DNA from: Flaccisagitta enflata
Taxonomy: Eukaryota > Chaetognatha > Sagittoidea > Aphragmophora
Direction of reading: 5' to 3'
NCBI GenBank assembly: GCA_965153355.1
Contig: OZ231127.1
Span: forward strand, 28,458,001 to 28,522,000
DNA length: 64,000 bases
Shown: positions 30,481 through 42,229 of the stretch, in pieces
Layout of the letters: the number at the start of each line of letters is the position of its first letter
Position numbering within the stretch: the stretch's first letter is position 1
Position numbers and translations under genes: made by a program
The notes under the pieces: model-generated
The model's input: only the letters and a program-made list of their open reading frames with translations
What the model was told of the DNA's origin: nothing
Database searches by the model: none

Positions 30481-32068
30481 CACAAGATTTGGGCGCTTAC
30501 AATTCCGACCCTTCTCTTATTTACGCTGCCACTGAGCCTGAGGCGCTTATTTTCTCCGGTACCCCATCAGAAGCGCACTGAACAACCGAATTTTATTACT
30601 TAACATTTAGATGTCTAAAACAAAAAAATGATAGTCGGTATTTTCTCTGTAGAGTCTGGCAGTACGATTTTTTTAATGAAATAAACGTCATAGCATGATG
30701 ACGTGTTTAAATTTAGCCTGGTAAACCTATTCATTTTCTCCTATGTAAATTGTCCATTCCATCGATTGCCATTTTCCATCATAACTTTCCGCAATTTTTA
30801 ATCGCTGACCCGCGACTCTACACCTTGCCGTGTCGGTCGCACTGTTCTGTATCTCCACCTTGATGTTTAAACTAGGAGAACTGCCACTTTTATGACGGTT
30901 TCTAGTGGTCCAGCCCATGTATAATCCATGGCAAATGAGTGCAAAAAAATTCCTGGGGCGCTTTTTGAAATATTTACATTTTTTACCTTCATGAGGTACA
31001 GGTCATTGAATTTTTCAATTTTTTGGACAAGCAACCTTGTTTTGCTTGTAACTTTTGAACGAATCGAGCTAGAAATGCCAGATTGGTCCCATTTTGAAGA
31101 TCTCTTCAAGATCTTTCCAACTGTCACCAATTTTTTGTAAATCCGTTTAAAAATATTTGAGATATAACCTGTCAAACATGAGCAATTTTATGGGGATTAT
31201 GGACAATTATCTTGGTTATGGAATTTTTCCCATTTTTGGAACTATTCACTTGTTTTGCTCATAACTTTTAAACAAATAAAGCAAGAAATGCCAGATTGGT
31301 CCCATTTTGAAGATTTTTTGAAGCTCTTTCAAACCGTCACAAATTTTTAGTGAATCCGTTGAAAAATGGCCGAGTTATGACTGGTCAAACAGGAACAATG
31401 TCATTGTGATTTGGAACGATTTTCCCACCACCTTTTTCACAGTCTGATTTTGACTTTAGATACCTCCTTGGCTCCTAAAATCTGCTTAGGAGTCGTAATA
31501 TGTATGTCAGTCCATCTGTTGGCCTGTCTGTCTGTCTATTGGCCTTTCAATCAGTGACCCTTATCACAAGCAAAGACTCAAGGCGTTGATTATGGCCTCA
31601 CTGCTACACTATAAGAACACGGGCTTTAGGATTGAAATCTGGTGTTTTAGTGAGAGGAAGCAGGGCAGCACCAGCTGCCATTAATGGGTTGAAGTTCTTT
31701 AGAACACAGGGGGGGCATGAGCTTGTTCTGGACTAACGGTTTTTGATGGTGTAAATGCTTTGGGGATTTGGGCCTTTGGGTTTGAACTTTGGCCTGAGAC
31801 CTGGGATATGGGAATAGAATATGGGCCAAAAGGCTGGAATTTGGGCCTTGGGGCTGAGATTTGGGCCTCAAGGCAGGGGATTGGGTCTTGAGGCTTGGAT
31901 TTAGGCCTCGAGGCTGGAAATTTGGCAGCAAGGCTTAGAATTGGGCTTAAAGGCTAAGATTAGGGCCTTACATGAGTTACAAAAACAACTGAGTAGATTG
32001 CAGCATTATCGTATCTACCACGACTAGCAAGATTGGTTTGAATAGTATTCTAAACAAAGTTTGTAATA

Positions 32069-32278
32069 AAACAAAGCCGGATACATGGCTACCGAAGTCA
32101 CATGCAGGTGGGTAGAGGCCATAGACCACTAGACCATTTTGGGGCAAGGAAATAAAATCATAAAAAAAGGAAAATGGTGAGTGACCAACCGACAGACCAA
32201 CAGACCGACCAACCGACTGACAGACGGATGGACAGACTGACAAAAGGGGTTGTAGAGTTGCGTGCACGCGACTAAAAA
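32069..32278 (-). mobile_element. HINE-like element in left arm of the 3.8-kb palindrome
   Basis: ACAAAGCCGGATACATGG, AGTCACATGCAGGTGGG, a GACC array, then GAGTTGCGTGCACGCGACT and AAAAA. Its mirror copy is at 33223-33424. Confidence 0.75.
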
Positions 32279-32419
32279 GATATCAATATAAACAGAAACA
32301 AAATATTTGTTGTCAGGATTTGCTACTTATTGTGCGCAGAACCCAAATCAATTCATCTCGCAATTTTTTCAGAAAGCCAATACCGTTAAAAAGGCTTATA
32401 ACACATCTGCTACATGAAA

Positions 32420-33094
32420 GGGTGACTGTCAGCAAGCGACAATGTACAGCTGCAGTATCATGGCATAACTATCTTCAGACCAATCACACATATTTTGGGG
32501 GCCATATGTTTATGACCAGAAGTCCGTTTTTCCCAAATTCTTGATTTTCAGGGTATTCAACCATGCTGGACAAAATGTGTATTTATTCATTTCTTCTAGT
32601 CCATTCCTTCCTCCCTAGACCAATAAAGGTGCAAAAAGACCACTGATTAACAGGTCGCCCAAGGGCAATATGTGCTCAGCGATACCCATTGCCCTGCTTG
32701 GCATAATTGTCAATTGGAGTGAGAGGAAGCGGGACATCGGCCCTGAAGGAGACAAAGTCCTATAGAACACAGGGGGACTTTTGTTCATCTGTCCTTTGGT
32801 TCATCCCCCAGGCCCTCTAAGGCTTGGAATCTGTCCTATCAGGCCAAAAATCTACTCTCTAAGGCATGAAATCTGCCCTCACAGGCCTTGGATCTGCCCT
32901 CTCAAACCCTAAATATGCCCTCTCAGGCCTGAAATCTGTCCTCGCAGGGCTTCAATCTGTCCTCTCAGGCCTGAAATCTGCTCTCCCAGATTCAAGGCCT
33001 GAGAGAGCAAATTTCAGGCCTGAGAGGGTAGGTTTCAGGCCTGAGAGGGCCTGGGGGAACAGACGAAGGATGGATGAACAAAAGTCCCCCTGTT
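32420..33094. repeat. Asymmetric centre of the palindrome with flipping minisatellite
   Basis: 'gggggacttttgttcatc' (32764-32781) is inverted at 33071-33089. Between them a 'ctctcaggcctgaaatctg' minisatellite reverses orientation near 32995. 32430-32760 has no counterpart in the right half. Confidence 0.65.
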
Positions 33095-33222
33095 ACGTGT
33101 AGCAGATGTGTTAAGCCTTTTTAACAGTATCGCCTTTCTGAAAAAATTGCGAGATGAATTGATTTGGGTTTTGCGCATAATAGTTAACAAATCCTGACAA
33201 TGAATTTTTTTTTTATTAATGT

Positions 33223-33424
33223 CTTTTTAGTCATGTGCACGCAACTCTACAACCCCCTTTGTCAGTCCGTCTGTCTTTCAGTCAGTTGGTCGGTCTGTTG
33301 GTCTGTCGGTCGATTGCTCTCCATTTTACTTTATTTCTTTGACCTCAAAATGGTCTAGTGACCTCAAATATGGCCCCTGCCCACCTGCATGTGACTTCCG
33401 TAGCCATGTATCCGGCTTTGTTTT
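33223..33424 (+). mobile_element. HINE-like element in right arm of the 3.8-kb palindrome
   Basis: TTTTTAGTCATGTGCACGCAACT, 'ctacaaccccctttgtc', a GTCN array, CATGTGACTTCC and ATCCGGCTTTGTTTT. It is the inverted counterpart of 32069-32278. Confidence 0.75.
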
Positions 33425-35275
33425 ATTACAAATCTTGTTAAGAATATTTTTCAAACCAATCTTGCTAATCGTGGTAAATATGATAATGCTGCAATCTACT
33501 CAGTTGTTTTTGTGTCTTATGTAAGGCCCTAATCTCAACCTTAAAGCCCAATTCTAAGCCTTGCTGCCAAATTTCCAGCCTTGAGGCCAAAATCAAAGGC
33601 CCAATCCCCTGCCTTGAGGCCCAAATCCTAGCTCCAAGGCCCAAATTCCAGCCATCTGGCCCAAATTCCATCCCCATATCCCAGGTTTGAAGCCCAAGTT
33701 CCAATCCAAAACTCCAAATCCTCAAAGCATTTACACCATCAAAAACCGTTAGTCCAGAACAACTCATGCCCCCCTGTGTTCTAAAGAACTTCAACCCATT
33801 AAGGGCAGCTGGTGCTGCCCTGCTTCCACTTATCAAAACACCAGATTTCAATCCTGAAGCCCGTGTTCTTATAGTGTAGCAGTGAGGCCATAATCAAGGC
33901 CTTGAGTCTTTACATGTGGTTATGGTCACTGATTGAAAGGCCAATAGACAGACAGACAGGCCAACAGATGGACTGACATACATATTACGACTCCTAAGCA
34001 GATTTTAGGAGCCAAGGAGGTATCTAAAGTCAAAATCAGACTGTGAAAAAGGTGGTGGGAAAATCGTTCTGAATCACAATGATATTGTTTCTGTTTGACA
34101 AGTCATAACTCGGCTATTTTTTAACGGATTCACTAAAAATTTGGGACGGTTTGAAAGAGCTTCAAAAAATCTTTAAAATGGGACCAATCTGGCATTTCTA
34201 GCTTTATTCGTTTAAAAGTTACGAGCAAAACAAGTGAATTGTTTCAAAAATGGGAAAAATTCCATAACCAAGATAATTGTCCAAAACCCCCATGAAATTG
34301 CTCATGTTTGACAGGTTATATCTCAGTTTTTTTTAAACGGATTTACAAAAAATTGGTGACATTTGGAAAGATTTTGAAGAGATCTTCAAAATGGGACCAA
34401 TCTGGCATTTCTAGCTCGATTCGTTCAAAAGTTACAAGCAAAACAAGGTTGCTTGTCCAAAAAATTGGAAAATTCAATGACCTGTACCTCATGAAAGTAA
34501 AAAATGTAAATATTTCAAAAAGCGCCCCAGGAATTTTTTTGCACTTATTTGCCATGGATTATACATGGGCTGGACCACTAGAAACCGTCATAAAAGTGGC
34601 AGTTCTCCTAGTTTAAACATCAAGGTGGAGATACAGAACAGTGGTCGGTCGGTCGGTCTGTCGTTCCGTCACATTTTTGAATAGCTTATTTAGCATTACG
34701 GCCCCTGCCCAACCATCCGCGACGCTGGTGCCGTGTATCCGGCCTTGTTAATCGCGGACCCGCGAACTCAGTAAGAATATTTGTAAAAGCGTGTCGTCGT
34801 ACTAAGCTTGAGATACTGGTTAAAATGCTTAATACGCTTTTAACTCACTATTCGTAGTTTTTTGCGGTTTTTTTTCATCTAATCTTTTTAAATTCATTTT
34901 TTTTTCGTCTTTGTTTAATTTTGTGTTCTGTGACCAAAGACGCCAAAGAAGTGTTCACGCCGATCGAATAGCTAAATCTAGCTACCTGGTAGCTAAGTTG
35001 GCGGACCAGTTGATCACTGAGATTTCTTTTAAGTACAGTGGAACTCCGCAATAACAGACCCGGTTTAAAAGGTTTTCCATCAATAAAAGTCAATATTTCT
35101 AAGTCCCAAATGATAGTTTTTTGTGTGATTTCACCTCTCTTTAATTGTGAATCTGAGATAAAGGTAAAAAATCTTCAGTCTCAATGGGACTGGTGAGGCG
35201 GGGTCCTACTGTAACTATCTTGTCAGCATTTTCAGCAATCATTTTTTTTTCAAATAACATTCCGGGAGATTCCAT

Positions 35276-35565
35276 TTATAGTCGCGGATACGCGACTTTA
35301 CACGTTGATATGTTGGTTTGTCGGTCGCTCCGTGCGTTGCTCCGTTCGTCGCTCCATTTGTCGCTCCGTCCATCGCTCCATCCGTCCGTCAGAAATATCA
35401 ATGAAGTTTCGTCATTCTTCTTCTTTTCTATAGCGTTAAAGCCTATAACTTATAGGTTATTGAAAGGTATGTTGCTGTGAAATGATTTTATACTGTAGTT
35501 TTTTAGTACGGTTATACATTCCCTGCCCAACCGTCCGTGACTTTTGCACTGTGTTGGGCTTATTA
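35276..35565 (+). mobile_element. HINE-like element, AGTCGCGGAT/C subfamily
   Basis: Hairpin AGTCGCGGATACGCGACT (35280-35297), a GTCG/GTTGC/GCTCC-variant array, 'ccctgcccaacc', the tail word GTCCGTGACT and 'gtgttgggcttatt'. Confidence 0.7.
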
Positions 35566-35794
35566 CTTCATAGGTTGTAGGCTGTTCCAGAATATTTCAT
35601 CATCCGTGTGTGGAGGGCGGGGGGGGGGGACTGAGTCCTTGAAATTCTAATTTGAAATATGTTAATCAGCTTTCGGCCTTGATAATCATCGGTGTGGAGT
35701 ATTTATGCATGGAGGGGAATATGCTTGGAGTGAAGTATTTTGTTAAATCAAAAAAACTTTGAATGAGGCAAGGGATCGAATGAAACCTTGAGAA

Positions 35795-35930
35795 AAACAA
35801 GGCCAAGTAGGCCAATAAGGTGCGACGTGTGGATCGTCGAACGAATGCGTTACCGACCGACAGACAGACAGACAGACCAACCAATAGACGGAAACAGCCA
35901 GTTATAGAGGTGCTTTGTCGCACCTAAAAA
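35795..35930 (-). mobile_element. Complete HINE-like element, AGGTGCGAC subfamily
   Basis: AACAAGGCCAAGTAGGCC, AAGGTGCGACGTGTGG, a GACA/GACC array, the hairpin AGGTGCTTTGTCGCACCT (35908-35925) and AAAAA. Head and tail words match each other exactly and differ from all AGTCGCG copies. Confidence 0.85.
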
Positions 35931-36148
35931 CGATATGCCACCTTGCCACCCTGCCACCCTGCCAACCGGTTCGCGTGAACAGAACTTGATTAATGAACCA
36001 TTAATTTCCGATCGGGGGGAAAAAGTTGCCTCAAGAATGGCAAATTGAGGGAAAGAGAGAGAGAAAGAGAAAGAGGTCTGCGATACAACGACTAGATGCT
36101 AGAGCTTAGAAGAACAAATCCAATATCGAATCAACTTAATTAATCCGA

Positions 36149-36232
36149 TTAAAAATTCTTTCCACCTTCGACCGGCAAAATTTGTTCCAATTTCGCTTCT
36201 AGTTTGCTCAAAACCCGAATTTGGTCCCGGTC
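36149..36232 (-). CDS. Possible terminal exon of an unknown minus-strand gene
   Basis: After TAAG| the frame reads DRDQIRVLSKLEAKLEQILP then VEGGKNF and a stop. The composition is protein-like and low in repeats, but the upstream tract is G-rich rather than pyrimidine-rich, so the acceptor is weak. No homology recognised. Confidence 0.25.
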   Translation of the reverse strand, partial: DRDQIRVLSKLEAKLEQILPVEGGKNF

Positions 36233-36325
36233 CTTACCCCCCCCCCACCACCACCCCCTCTTTTTTCTTCATTTAACATATCAACGAGTGACAATTTTCC
36301 GTTACTTGTTCTCTTGCGTTTCCCG

Positions 36326-36570
36326 TTTTTAGTCGCGTGCTAAGCGACTCTACACCCCGCTTTGTCGGTCCGTCGGTCCATCCGTCGGTCCGTCGATCCA
36401 TCCGTCGGTCCGTCAGTCCGTCAGTCCATCCGTCGGTCCATCTCTCTTTACTTTTTTGGGGTTTAGCGGACTTTGGCCTTACTGCTCCTGCCCAAATGAT
36501 CAAGTTGCCTCAAATACGGCCCCTGCCCACCCGCACGCGACTGGGGTAAGCGTGTATCCGGCCCTGTTTT
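36326..36570 (+). mobile_element. Complete HINE-like element, AGTCGCGTGC subfamily
   Basis: T5, AGTCGCGTGCTAAGCGACT, CTACACCCCGCTTTG, a long GTCN array, two 'cctgccca' motifs, the tail word GCACGCGACT, and GTGTATCCGGCCCTGTTTT. Confidence 0.8.
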
Positions 36571-37149
36571 GTTTTTTTATTGTACAGTTAAATCAGCCCA
36601 TATGGCTCTCGGGGTTCGACTGAAATTTCTTTTCTGTCACTTTCAAGAATGTATCGCATGACCAGTGAAACGCCCTCATCTTATCCCGGTCCCTGTTCCC
36701 TGGTCCTTGTTCCTTTCAACAATCCGTTTTATTTGCGTTTGATAAAAGGGGGGCCCGGCAGTGCGATCTTGAGTAAGTGAACGCCTAGAAACTTTTGTTG
36801 GAAATATAGGGCGAAGGTGAACGGCTTTAGCAGGACCAGAAAATGACAGAATGAAAACGAATGATTAATTGAAATTCGCGGTGACATGCCGGCCTGATTT
36901 GGAGATAATCAGAATTAGGTACATTGTCATTGAAATTTTTTTCTTTTTTTTTCTTTTTTTTTTCTTTTTTTGACATTGACATTGAGAAACTTCTTCTTTG
37001 AGATGACATTGACATTTCTCCATGCGTGAAGAATATGTACGATTCTACAAAAATTGAAGTTCAACTCCATCATTGATCAAAGATATCGAAACTAGATTTT
37101 TGGCCAAAAAAAAAACCGACATCGACAACAAACAAAAAAAGATGGCCCC

Positions 37150-37180
37150 CTGGAGCTGGACGACAACGACAACGACAACG

Positions 37181-37246
<66 letters not shown>

Positions 37247-37285
37247 GAAACAAATTGACAAAGCAAATGACGATGACTTTTCGCA

Positions 37286-37316
<31 letters not shown>

Positions 37317-37380
37317 AACTCTCTCTCTCTCTCTCTCTCTAACAACAACAACAACAACAACAATAACAACAACAACAACA
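37150..37380. repeat. (CAA)n and (TC)n microsatellites
   Basis: CAA from about 37165 to 37247, TC at 37295-37340, and ACA at 37343-37380. Confidence 0.93.
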
Positions 37381-37454
37381 GTCACGTGCGGGGTTGGGGA
37401 AGTGATAAAAAGGTTAATCGAGCATTTGAGCCTGAAAATGCAGAAAAAGTAAAG

Positions 37455-37518
37455 TGTTATCGACCGACGGACAGACGAATAAAGCGGGGTGTAGAGTCGC
37501 GTAGCACGCACCTTAAAA
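37455..37518 (-). mobile_element. HINE-like head only
   Basis: CGACCGACGGACAGACG, AAAGCGGGGTGTAGAGTCGC and 'gtagcacgcaccttaaaaaa'. No tail within 1 kb. Confidence 0.6.
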
Positions 37519-37683
37519 AAACTATCAACTATGAAGAAGAAAAGATGAAGTTTTGAATTCAAATTTCTCAGCCTATCTTAAAGGTTTCTCAATCCTATTT
37601 TATCTCAAAGGTCGGTAATGGATTAATTAATCATTTTCAAGTTAAGTCTTAAGAAACGAAAAAGTCTTGGCTATGAGGCTCAT

Positions 37684-37727
<44 letters not shown>

Positions 37728-37987
37728 GTACATGTAGGGAGACAAACGTAATGCCAAGCAAATTCAAAAAAAATAAAAAATCTATGGATACACCGATCAC
37801 TCATTGGTGACAAATCCCTGCTCTCCTGTTGTATTTGTTTCAATAAGAAAATAAAATTTTAACAAGCAAGCTGTCCGTCGGTCCGCCGCTTTGTTGGTCA
37901 TTGACTTTGGAGGTACAACGTTTGAAAATCCGTCCAAGATTGTTAATCTGGCCTTATTGCCTTACTTTTCTCCCCCTCCACCTCTCC

Positions 37988-38155
37988 TTTTTAGTCGCGG
38001 ACACGTGACTCTAAACCTGTCGATCCGTCCGTCCGTCCTTCTGTGCGTCCGTCCGTCCGTCTCTCCATAACATTTTTGAATCGCGATTGGTTTTTGCATC
38101 ACTGCTCCTGCCCAACCGTTCGTGACTGGATTGCCGTTTATCCGGCCTAGTTTTT
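37988..38155 (+). mobile_element. Complete HINE-like element, AGTCGCGGAC subfamily
   Basis: Hairpin AGTCGCGGACACGTGACT (37993-38010), a GTCC array, CTGCTCCTGCCCAACC, the tail word GTTCGTGACT, and GCCGTTTATCCGGCC then TAGTTTTT. The change to CGTGACT in the right arm is also present in the tail. Confidence 0.8.
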
Positions 38156-38700
38156 GTCAAAATGAATGAAGCCAGAAATGAGAGTTCATTGCGATGGCCG
38201 AGGAAAATTATTTTCATTTATTGATTCATGAGCGAAAATGCAACTTTTTAAATTGATTAGGGTGGTTAACTCAGAAAAATGAATAGACAGACAGAAAAAT
38301 AGAACAAACACAAGAAGATGAGCTCTAGAAAAGAAAAAAAAACAGATAAAAAAGCGTAAACAGAAGGCTAACTCAAGTCGACAGAGTGGTTAGAATAAGG
38401 AGGAGGCAACAATTTTGAAATTGATGAGTTTTATCAGCCATCAGCGGAAGTAAACAAATTGTTTGGTTTAGCCGCATTTTGAGTCCTTCCCTTCTGAAAG
38501 CACCCCTTAATAAACCCCCTTGCCCCTAACACCCTTGTCCCTCCTCACCCCTTGTCCTTATTGCCCTGATCCTTGCTTCTACCCAAGCAGCTTAGTTTGC
38601 AGTAAGTCTTGTATTGTTTGACAAAATGAATCAATTCTATATTTTTGATGCCCAAAATATGACTAAAGGATCATGGTAATGTTACTAATGTACTTTTGAA

Positions 38701-38855
38701 AACAAGGCCAGACACTGGGGTACCCGTGTACCCTAGTCGCCTAAACCTACCCATACCCTTTTGCCAAAACGCATAGAAAAAAAACAACAGACCAACAGAC
38801 CAACCAACCGACCGACATAGCAGGTTATAGAGTCGCACACATAGTTTTAAAGACA
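38701..38855 (-). mobile_element. HINE-like element, decayed head
   Basis: AACAAGGCCAGACACTGGGG, TAGTCGCCTAAACC, a GACC array and 'ggttatagagtcgcacac'. Confidence 0.6.
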
Positions 38856-38884
38856 TAGACTTTGACTGAGTAATCTTTATCTCA

Positions 38885-39414
38885 TTTTTAGTCGCGTGAA
38901 CGCGACTCTAGAAGCCGCTATGTCGGTCTGTCGGTCTGTCGGTCTGTCGGTCGGTCGGTAACTTTTTTGAAATATAGGCTTTATAGTCGTTTTAAAGAAT
39001 ATTGAAGGTTATTAAAGGTAATTATAGGTAATTTTTGGTAATTATAGGTAATTTTAGGTAATTTTAGGTAATAATAGGTAAATATAGGTATTTCAGTAAT
39101 CTGTATCATATAAGTCAGAAAAGTTGTCTCGGACTATAAATTGAGGTAATTGTAGGAAATATAGGATATAATGGGTAATTGTAAGTGATTATAGATAATT
39201 TATGGTAATTTAATGTAATTATAGGTAATTATAGGTATTTACAGGTAGTTATAGGTAAATGTGGGTAATTATAGGAAGATATAAGTACTTAGTTATCTTC
39301 ATTATCTTTATTACCTTAATTACCTTAATTACCTTAATTACCTTAATTACCTTATTTACCTTTATTACCTTTATTACCCTTATTACCACGCGACTAAGGT
39401 TTGTTGACCTTGTT
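38885..39414 (+). mobile_element. HINE-like element with (TAATTATAGG)n core, 530 bp
   Basis: Hairpin AGTCGCGTGAACGCGACT, CTAGAAGCCGCTATG, a GTCG/GTCT array, a tandem 'ggtaattatag'-type core that ends with complementary 'ttaattacc' units (39310-39375), CACGCGACT, the terminal hairpin AAGGTTTGTTGACCTT (39396-39411) and GTT. Confidence 0.8.
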
Positions 39415-39501
39415 CAAATATTTCTTATATTTATCAAAATTAACACAATACAAGTCCACTGACTGTTTAAGCTTCCATTAAGGTTTTTAACCAATCAAAA
39501 A

Positions 39502-40302
39502 AACAAGGCCAACACCTTTAAGTCGCGTGCGGGACAAAGATAACTGAATTGACATGACTATTGTATCACTTTATAAACTTAGACCAGACTTAGACCAGAC
39601 TTAGTCCAGACTTAGACCAGACATAGACCAGACTTAGACCAGACTTAGACCAGACTTAGACCAGACTTAGACCAGACTTAGACCAGACTTAGACCAGACT
39701 TAGACCAGACTTAGACCAGACCTAAACCAGACTTAGACCAGACTTAGACCAGACTTAGACCAGACTTAGACCAGACTAAGACCAGACTAAGACCAGACTT
39801 AGACCAGACTTAGACCAGACCAGACAGACTTAGACCAGACTTAGACCAGACACAGCCAGACTTAGCCTGACTTAGCCAGACTTAGCCAGACTTGAGCAGA
39901 CTTAGACCAGGCTTAGACCAAATTTAGACCAGACTTAGACCAGACTTAGACCAGACTTAGACCAGACTTAGACCAGACTTAGACCAGACTTAGACCAGAC
40001 TTAGACCAGACTTAGACCAGACTTAGACCAGACTTAGACCAGACTTAGACCAGACTTAGACCAGACTTAGACCAGACTTAGACCAGACTTAGACCAGACT
40101 TAGACCAGAATTAGACCAGACTTAGACCAGACTTAGACCAGACTTAGACCAGACTTAGACCAGACTTAGAAGATGATTCAAAATAACTCCAGACAACCCA
40201 AAATGACCAAAAACGACGCAAAAAAGCTAAGTGTTACCGACCGATCGACAGACGGACGGACCGACGGAGCGGGTTGTAGAGTCGCGTGCACGCGACTAAA
40301 AA
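39502..40302 (-). mobile_element. HINE-like element with (AGACCAGACTT)n core, 801 bp
   Basis: AACAAGGCCAACACC, AAGTCGCGTGCGGGAC, about 50 units of AGACCAGACTT (39580-40165), 'gtgttaccgaccgatcgac', GCGGGTTGTAGAG and the perfect palindrome AGTCGCGTGCACGCGACT before AAAAA. It is the smaller sibling of 6227-9331. Confidence 0.85.
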
Positions 40303-40567
40303 TATCGCATGCACACGAGCAGATTTGGGTAGTGTGCTGTATGGACGAACCGGTTGACCTGTGCAGCAAAACAATGAACGCGATACGACGAAGCAATGGA
40401 AAAGTTATCTCAAAGTCACTGACATTTAAGAATAGTTGCTGACAAGGCCAAGGATAGATTAAAAGCTGCCCTCGCGCACATCTGCGTAGGTGTGAGGGCG
40501 ATTAGAGAACAATTTCAAACTAAATCAGGCGACGATTCATCAAAACAAAATATCGCAAGTTGAGTCA

Positions 40568-40660
40568 TGATTTTGTGGATGGATGGATGGATGGATGGAA
40601 GGATGGATGGATGGATGGATGGATGGATAGATGGATGGATGGATGATGGATGGATATACA
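40568..40660. repeat. (GGAT)n microsatellite
   Basis: GGAT tetranucleotides with a few interruptions. Confidence 0.93.
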
Positions 40661-40780
40661 TGAAGTTGGACGGCGTCACCATCCAAACCCAAAAAAACTA
40701 GAGATGTTATTTATTTGCTATTTTGTTATTATTGTGTTATTGTTATTTGATTTATTGTTATTGGTATTTTTTATTGTCGA

Positions 40781-40784
<4 letters not shown>

Positions 40785-40821
<37 letters not shown>

Positions 40822-40823
40822 AG

Positions 40824-40871
<48 letters not shown>

Positions 40872-40930
40872 CGATGATGATGATGACGATGACGATGACG
40901 ATAACAATGATGATGATGATGATGATGGTC
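40785..40930. repeat. (GAT)n microsatellite
   Basis: GAT trinucleotides with AGT and GAC variants. Confidence 0.95.
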
Positions 40931-40990
40931 ATATCCTTTTTTTAACAATGATGATGATGGTCATATACTTTTTTGTTTAGAAGAACGTCA

Positions 40991-41175
40991 TTTTTTGGCT
41001 GAAAGAGATAGAGATAGAGATGGCTACTATTAAAATAACTACGATGTGCTTAATTTTGGCGCAATTTCAAGCCTTGATGTTCTTTTGGCCGAAAGAGATA
41101 GAGATAGAGATGGCTACTAATAAAATAAATACGATGTTCTTAATTTTGGCGCAATTTCAAGCGTTGAGGTTCTTA
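40991..41175. repeat. Two-copy tandem duplication, ~91-bp unit
   Basis: 'ttggcYgaaagagatagagatag' begins each copy and 'ggcgcaatttcaagc' ends each. The copies differ at only a handful of positions. Confidence 0.85.
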
Positions 41176-41813
41176 TAAAACTAGGTTTTTATGAGAAAAA
41201 AAAAGTGTACCGCGGGAATAACTTCCGTGCGCGTACGTCTTGAATTTTCAAGTTATAACACAGATCTACGCCTAAATGTCACGAGGCCGTATCCTCCCCA
41301 AGGTTAATGGAATCAGGTTTTTTGAAAGAAAAAGCTCGCCGATCGTCGTTCGTCGTTCGAAGGTCGCATCGACTCTCACAATTTCACGTGGACGAGGAAA
41401 ACTTTGAGGAAAGAATTGAGAAAAAAAGATTTATTTGTAAACAAGTTTCGTTCTTTTTTTTTATACTTTTTTTTAGAATCATAGTTTAATTTGAACTTCT
41501 TGTAAACTAACTTTTTCTTTACTTTTCTTCTCAGTCTATCTGAGAAAAAATACTCAAAGAAGAGCGGCGAAGTTTAAAAGAGAGAACTGGTGCTAGAAAT
41601 TCATGTTCGAACCGATATTGGCTTTTTTTTTTATCCTAAAACTAACACAAGACGAGCAGACTCTTTCAGATACCAAAACTTTGATCTTTTTCCTAATTTT
41701 TTTTTCTTCACTAAGTCTTCGATCGCATTCTGGATTGGTTGATGAGCGTCTATCTTGGCCTCTTATTGGTCGAAAGATGTCGATGAGGTAAGAAAAAAAA
41801 CGTCGCTACTTAC

Positions 41814-41931
41814 GTGTATCGTCACAAACTCGTTTCTCTATGAGCGAGGCGAACAGCAGCTGATGGTTGGTCCGTCCGTTGGCGTTGGAATAAACTTGGA
41901 CATTCATAACGCCAACAATTACGCTGATGTT
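41814..41931 (-). CDS. Possible internal exon of an unknown minus-strand gene
   Basis: After a pyrimidine-rich tract and CTATTAG| the minus strand reads NISVIVGVMNVQVYSNANGR and TNHQLLFASLIEKRVCDDT, then a consensus donor C|GTAAGT. The strong splice signals and non-repetitive translation are suggestive. I recognise no family, and no partner exon is proven (36149-36232 is a distant possibility). Confidence 0.35.
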
Positions 41932-42091
41932 CTAATAGTGGGAAAATTGGAGGTGGGGGGGGGGGAGGAAAGAAAACATCGTATGCGGGGTGGGGATGAA
42001 AAAGCAGAAAAAACAAAACGAGGAAATAAAAAAGAAAAGAAGAAGAGATGAAGAAAAGAAGAAGAAGAAAAGAAGAAGAAGAAGATGAATG

Positions 42092-42097
<6 letters not shown>

Positions 42098-42147
<50 letters not shown>

Positions 42148-42156
42148 ACAAAGTGT

Positions 42157-42218
<62 letters not shown>
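42098..42218. repeat. (AC)n microsatellite, interrupted
   Basis: Two AC tracts separated by 'aaagtgtcaa'. Confidence 0.95.
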
Positions 42219-42221
<3 letters not shown>

Positions 42222-42229
42222 CAGCATTA

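Larger units (their letters stand above)
30840..34643. mobile_element. 3.8-kb long-inverted-repeat element, 8-bp target duplication
   Basis: It begins CACTGTTCTGTATCTCC and ends with the complement GGAGATACAGAACAGTG. The arms (about 30840-32420 and 33095-34643, roughly 1.5 kb each) are inverted copies along their length. They share GGGGCGCTTTTTGAAAT, 'ggcctgtctgtctgtctattggcc' and an internal HINE-like element in each. GTCGGTCG flanks both ends (30832-30839, 34644-34651). 8-bp duplications are typical of hAT and P-type transposons, but the array target is itself repetitive. No transposase is visible. Confidence 0.75.
30792..34749 (+). mobile_element. HINE-like element split by a 3.8-kb insertion
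   Basis: The left part (30792-30839) is TTTTTAATCGCTGACCCGCGACT, CTCTACACC and GTCGGTCG. The right part (34644-34749) resumes GTCGGTCG and runs through 'cggcccctgcccaacc', CATCCGCGACG and 'gtgccgtgtatccggccttgtt'. Without the insert they form one ordinary element of about 150 bp. A further head-like AATCGCGGACCCGCGAACTC follows at 34750. Confidence 0.7.

Noticed and set aside
30867-31175. 102-aa open frame conserved in both arms (30867-31175 minus, 34308-34616 plus)
   Set aside because: The conservation is explained by the inverted duplication itself. The opposite strand is equally open, composition is AT-driven, and no domain is visible.
41755-42051. 98-aa plus-strand frame overlapping the candidate exon
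   Set aside because: The minus strand has both splice signals. The plus frame runs into G-rich and AAG-rich repeats.
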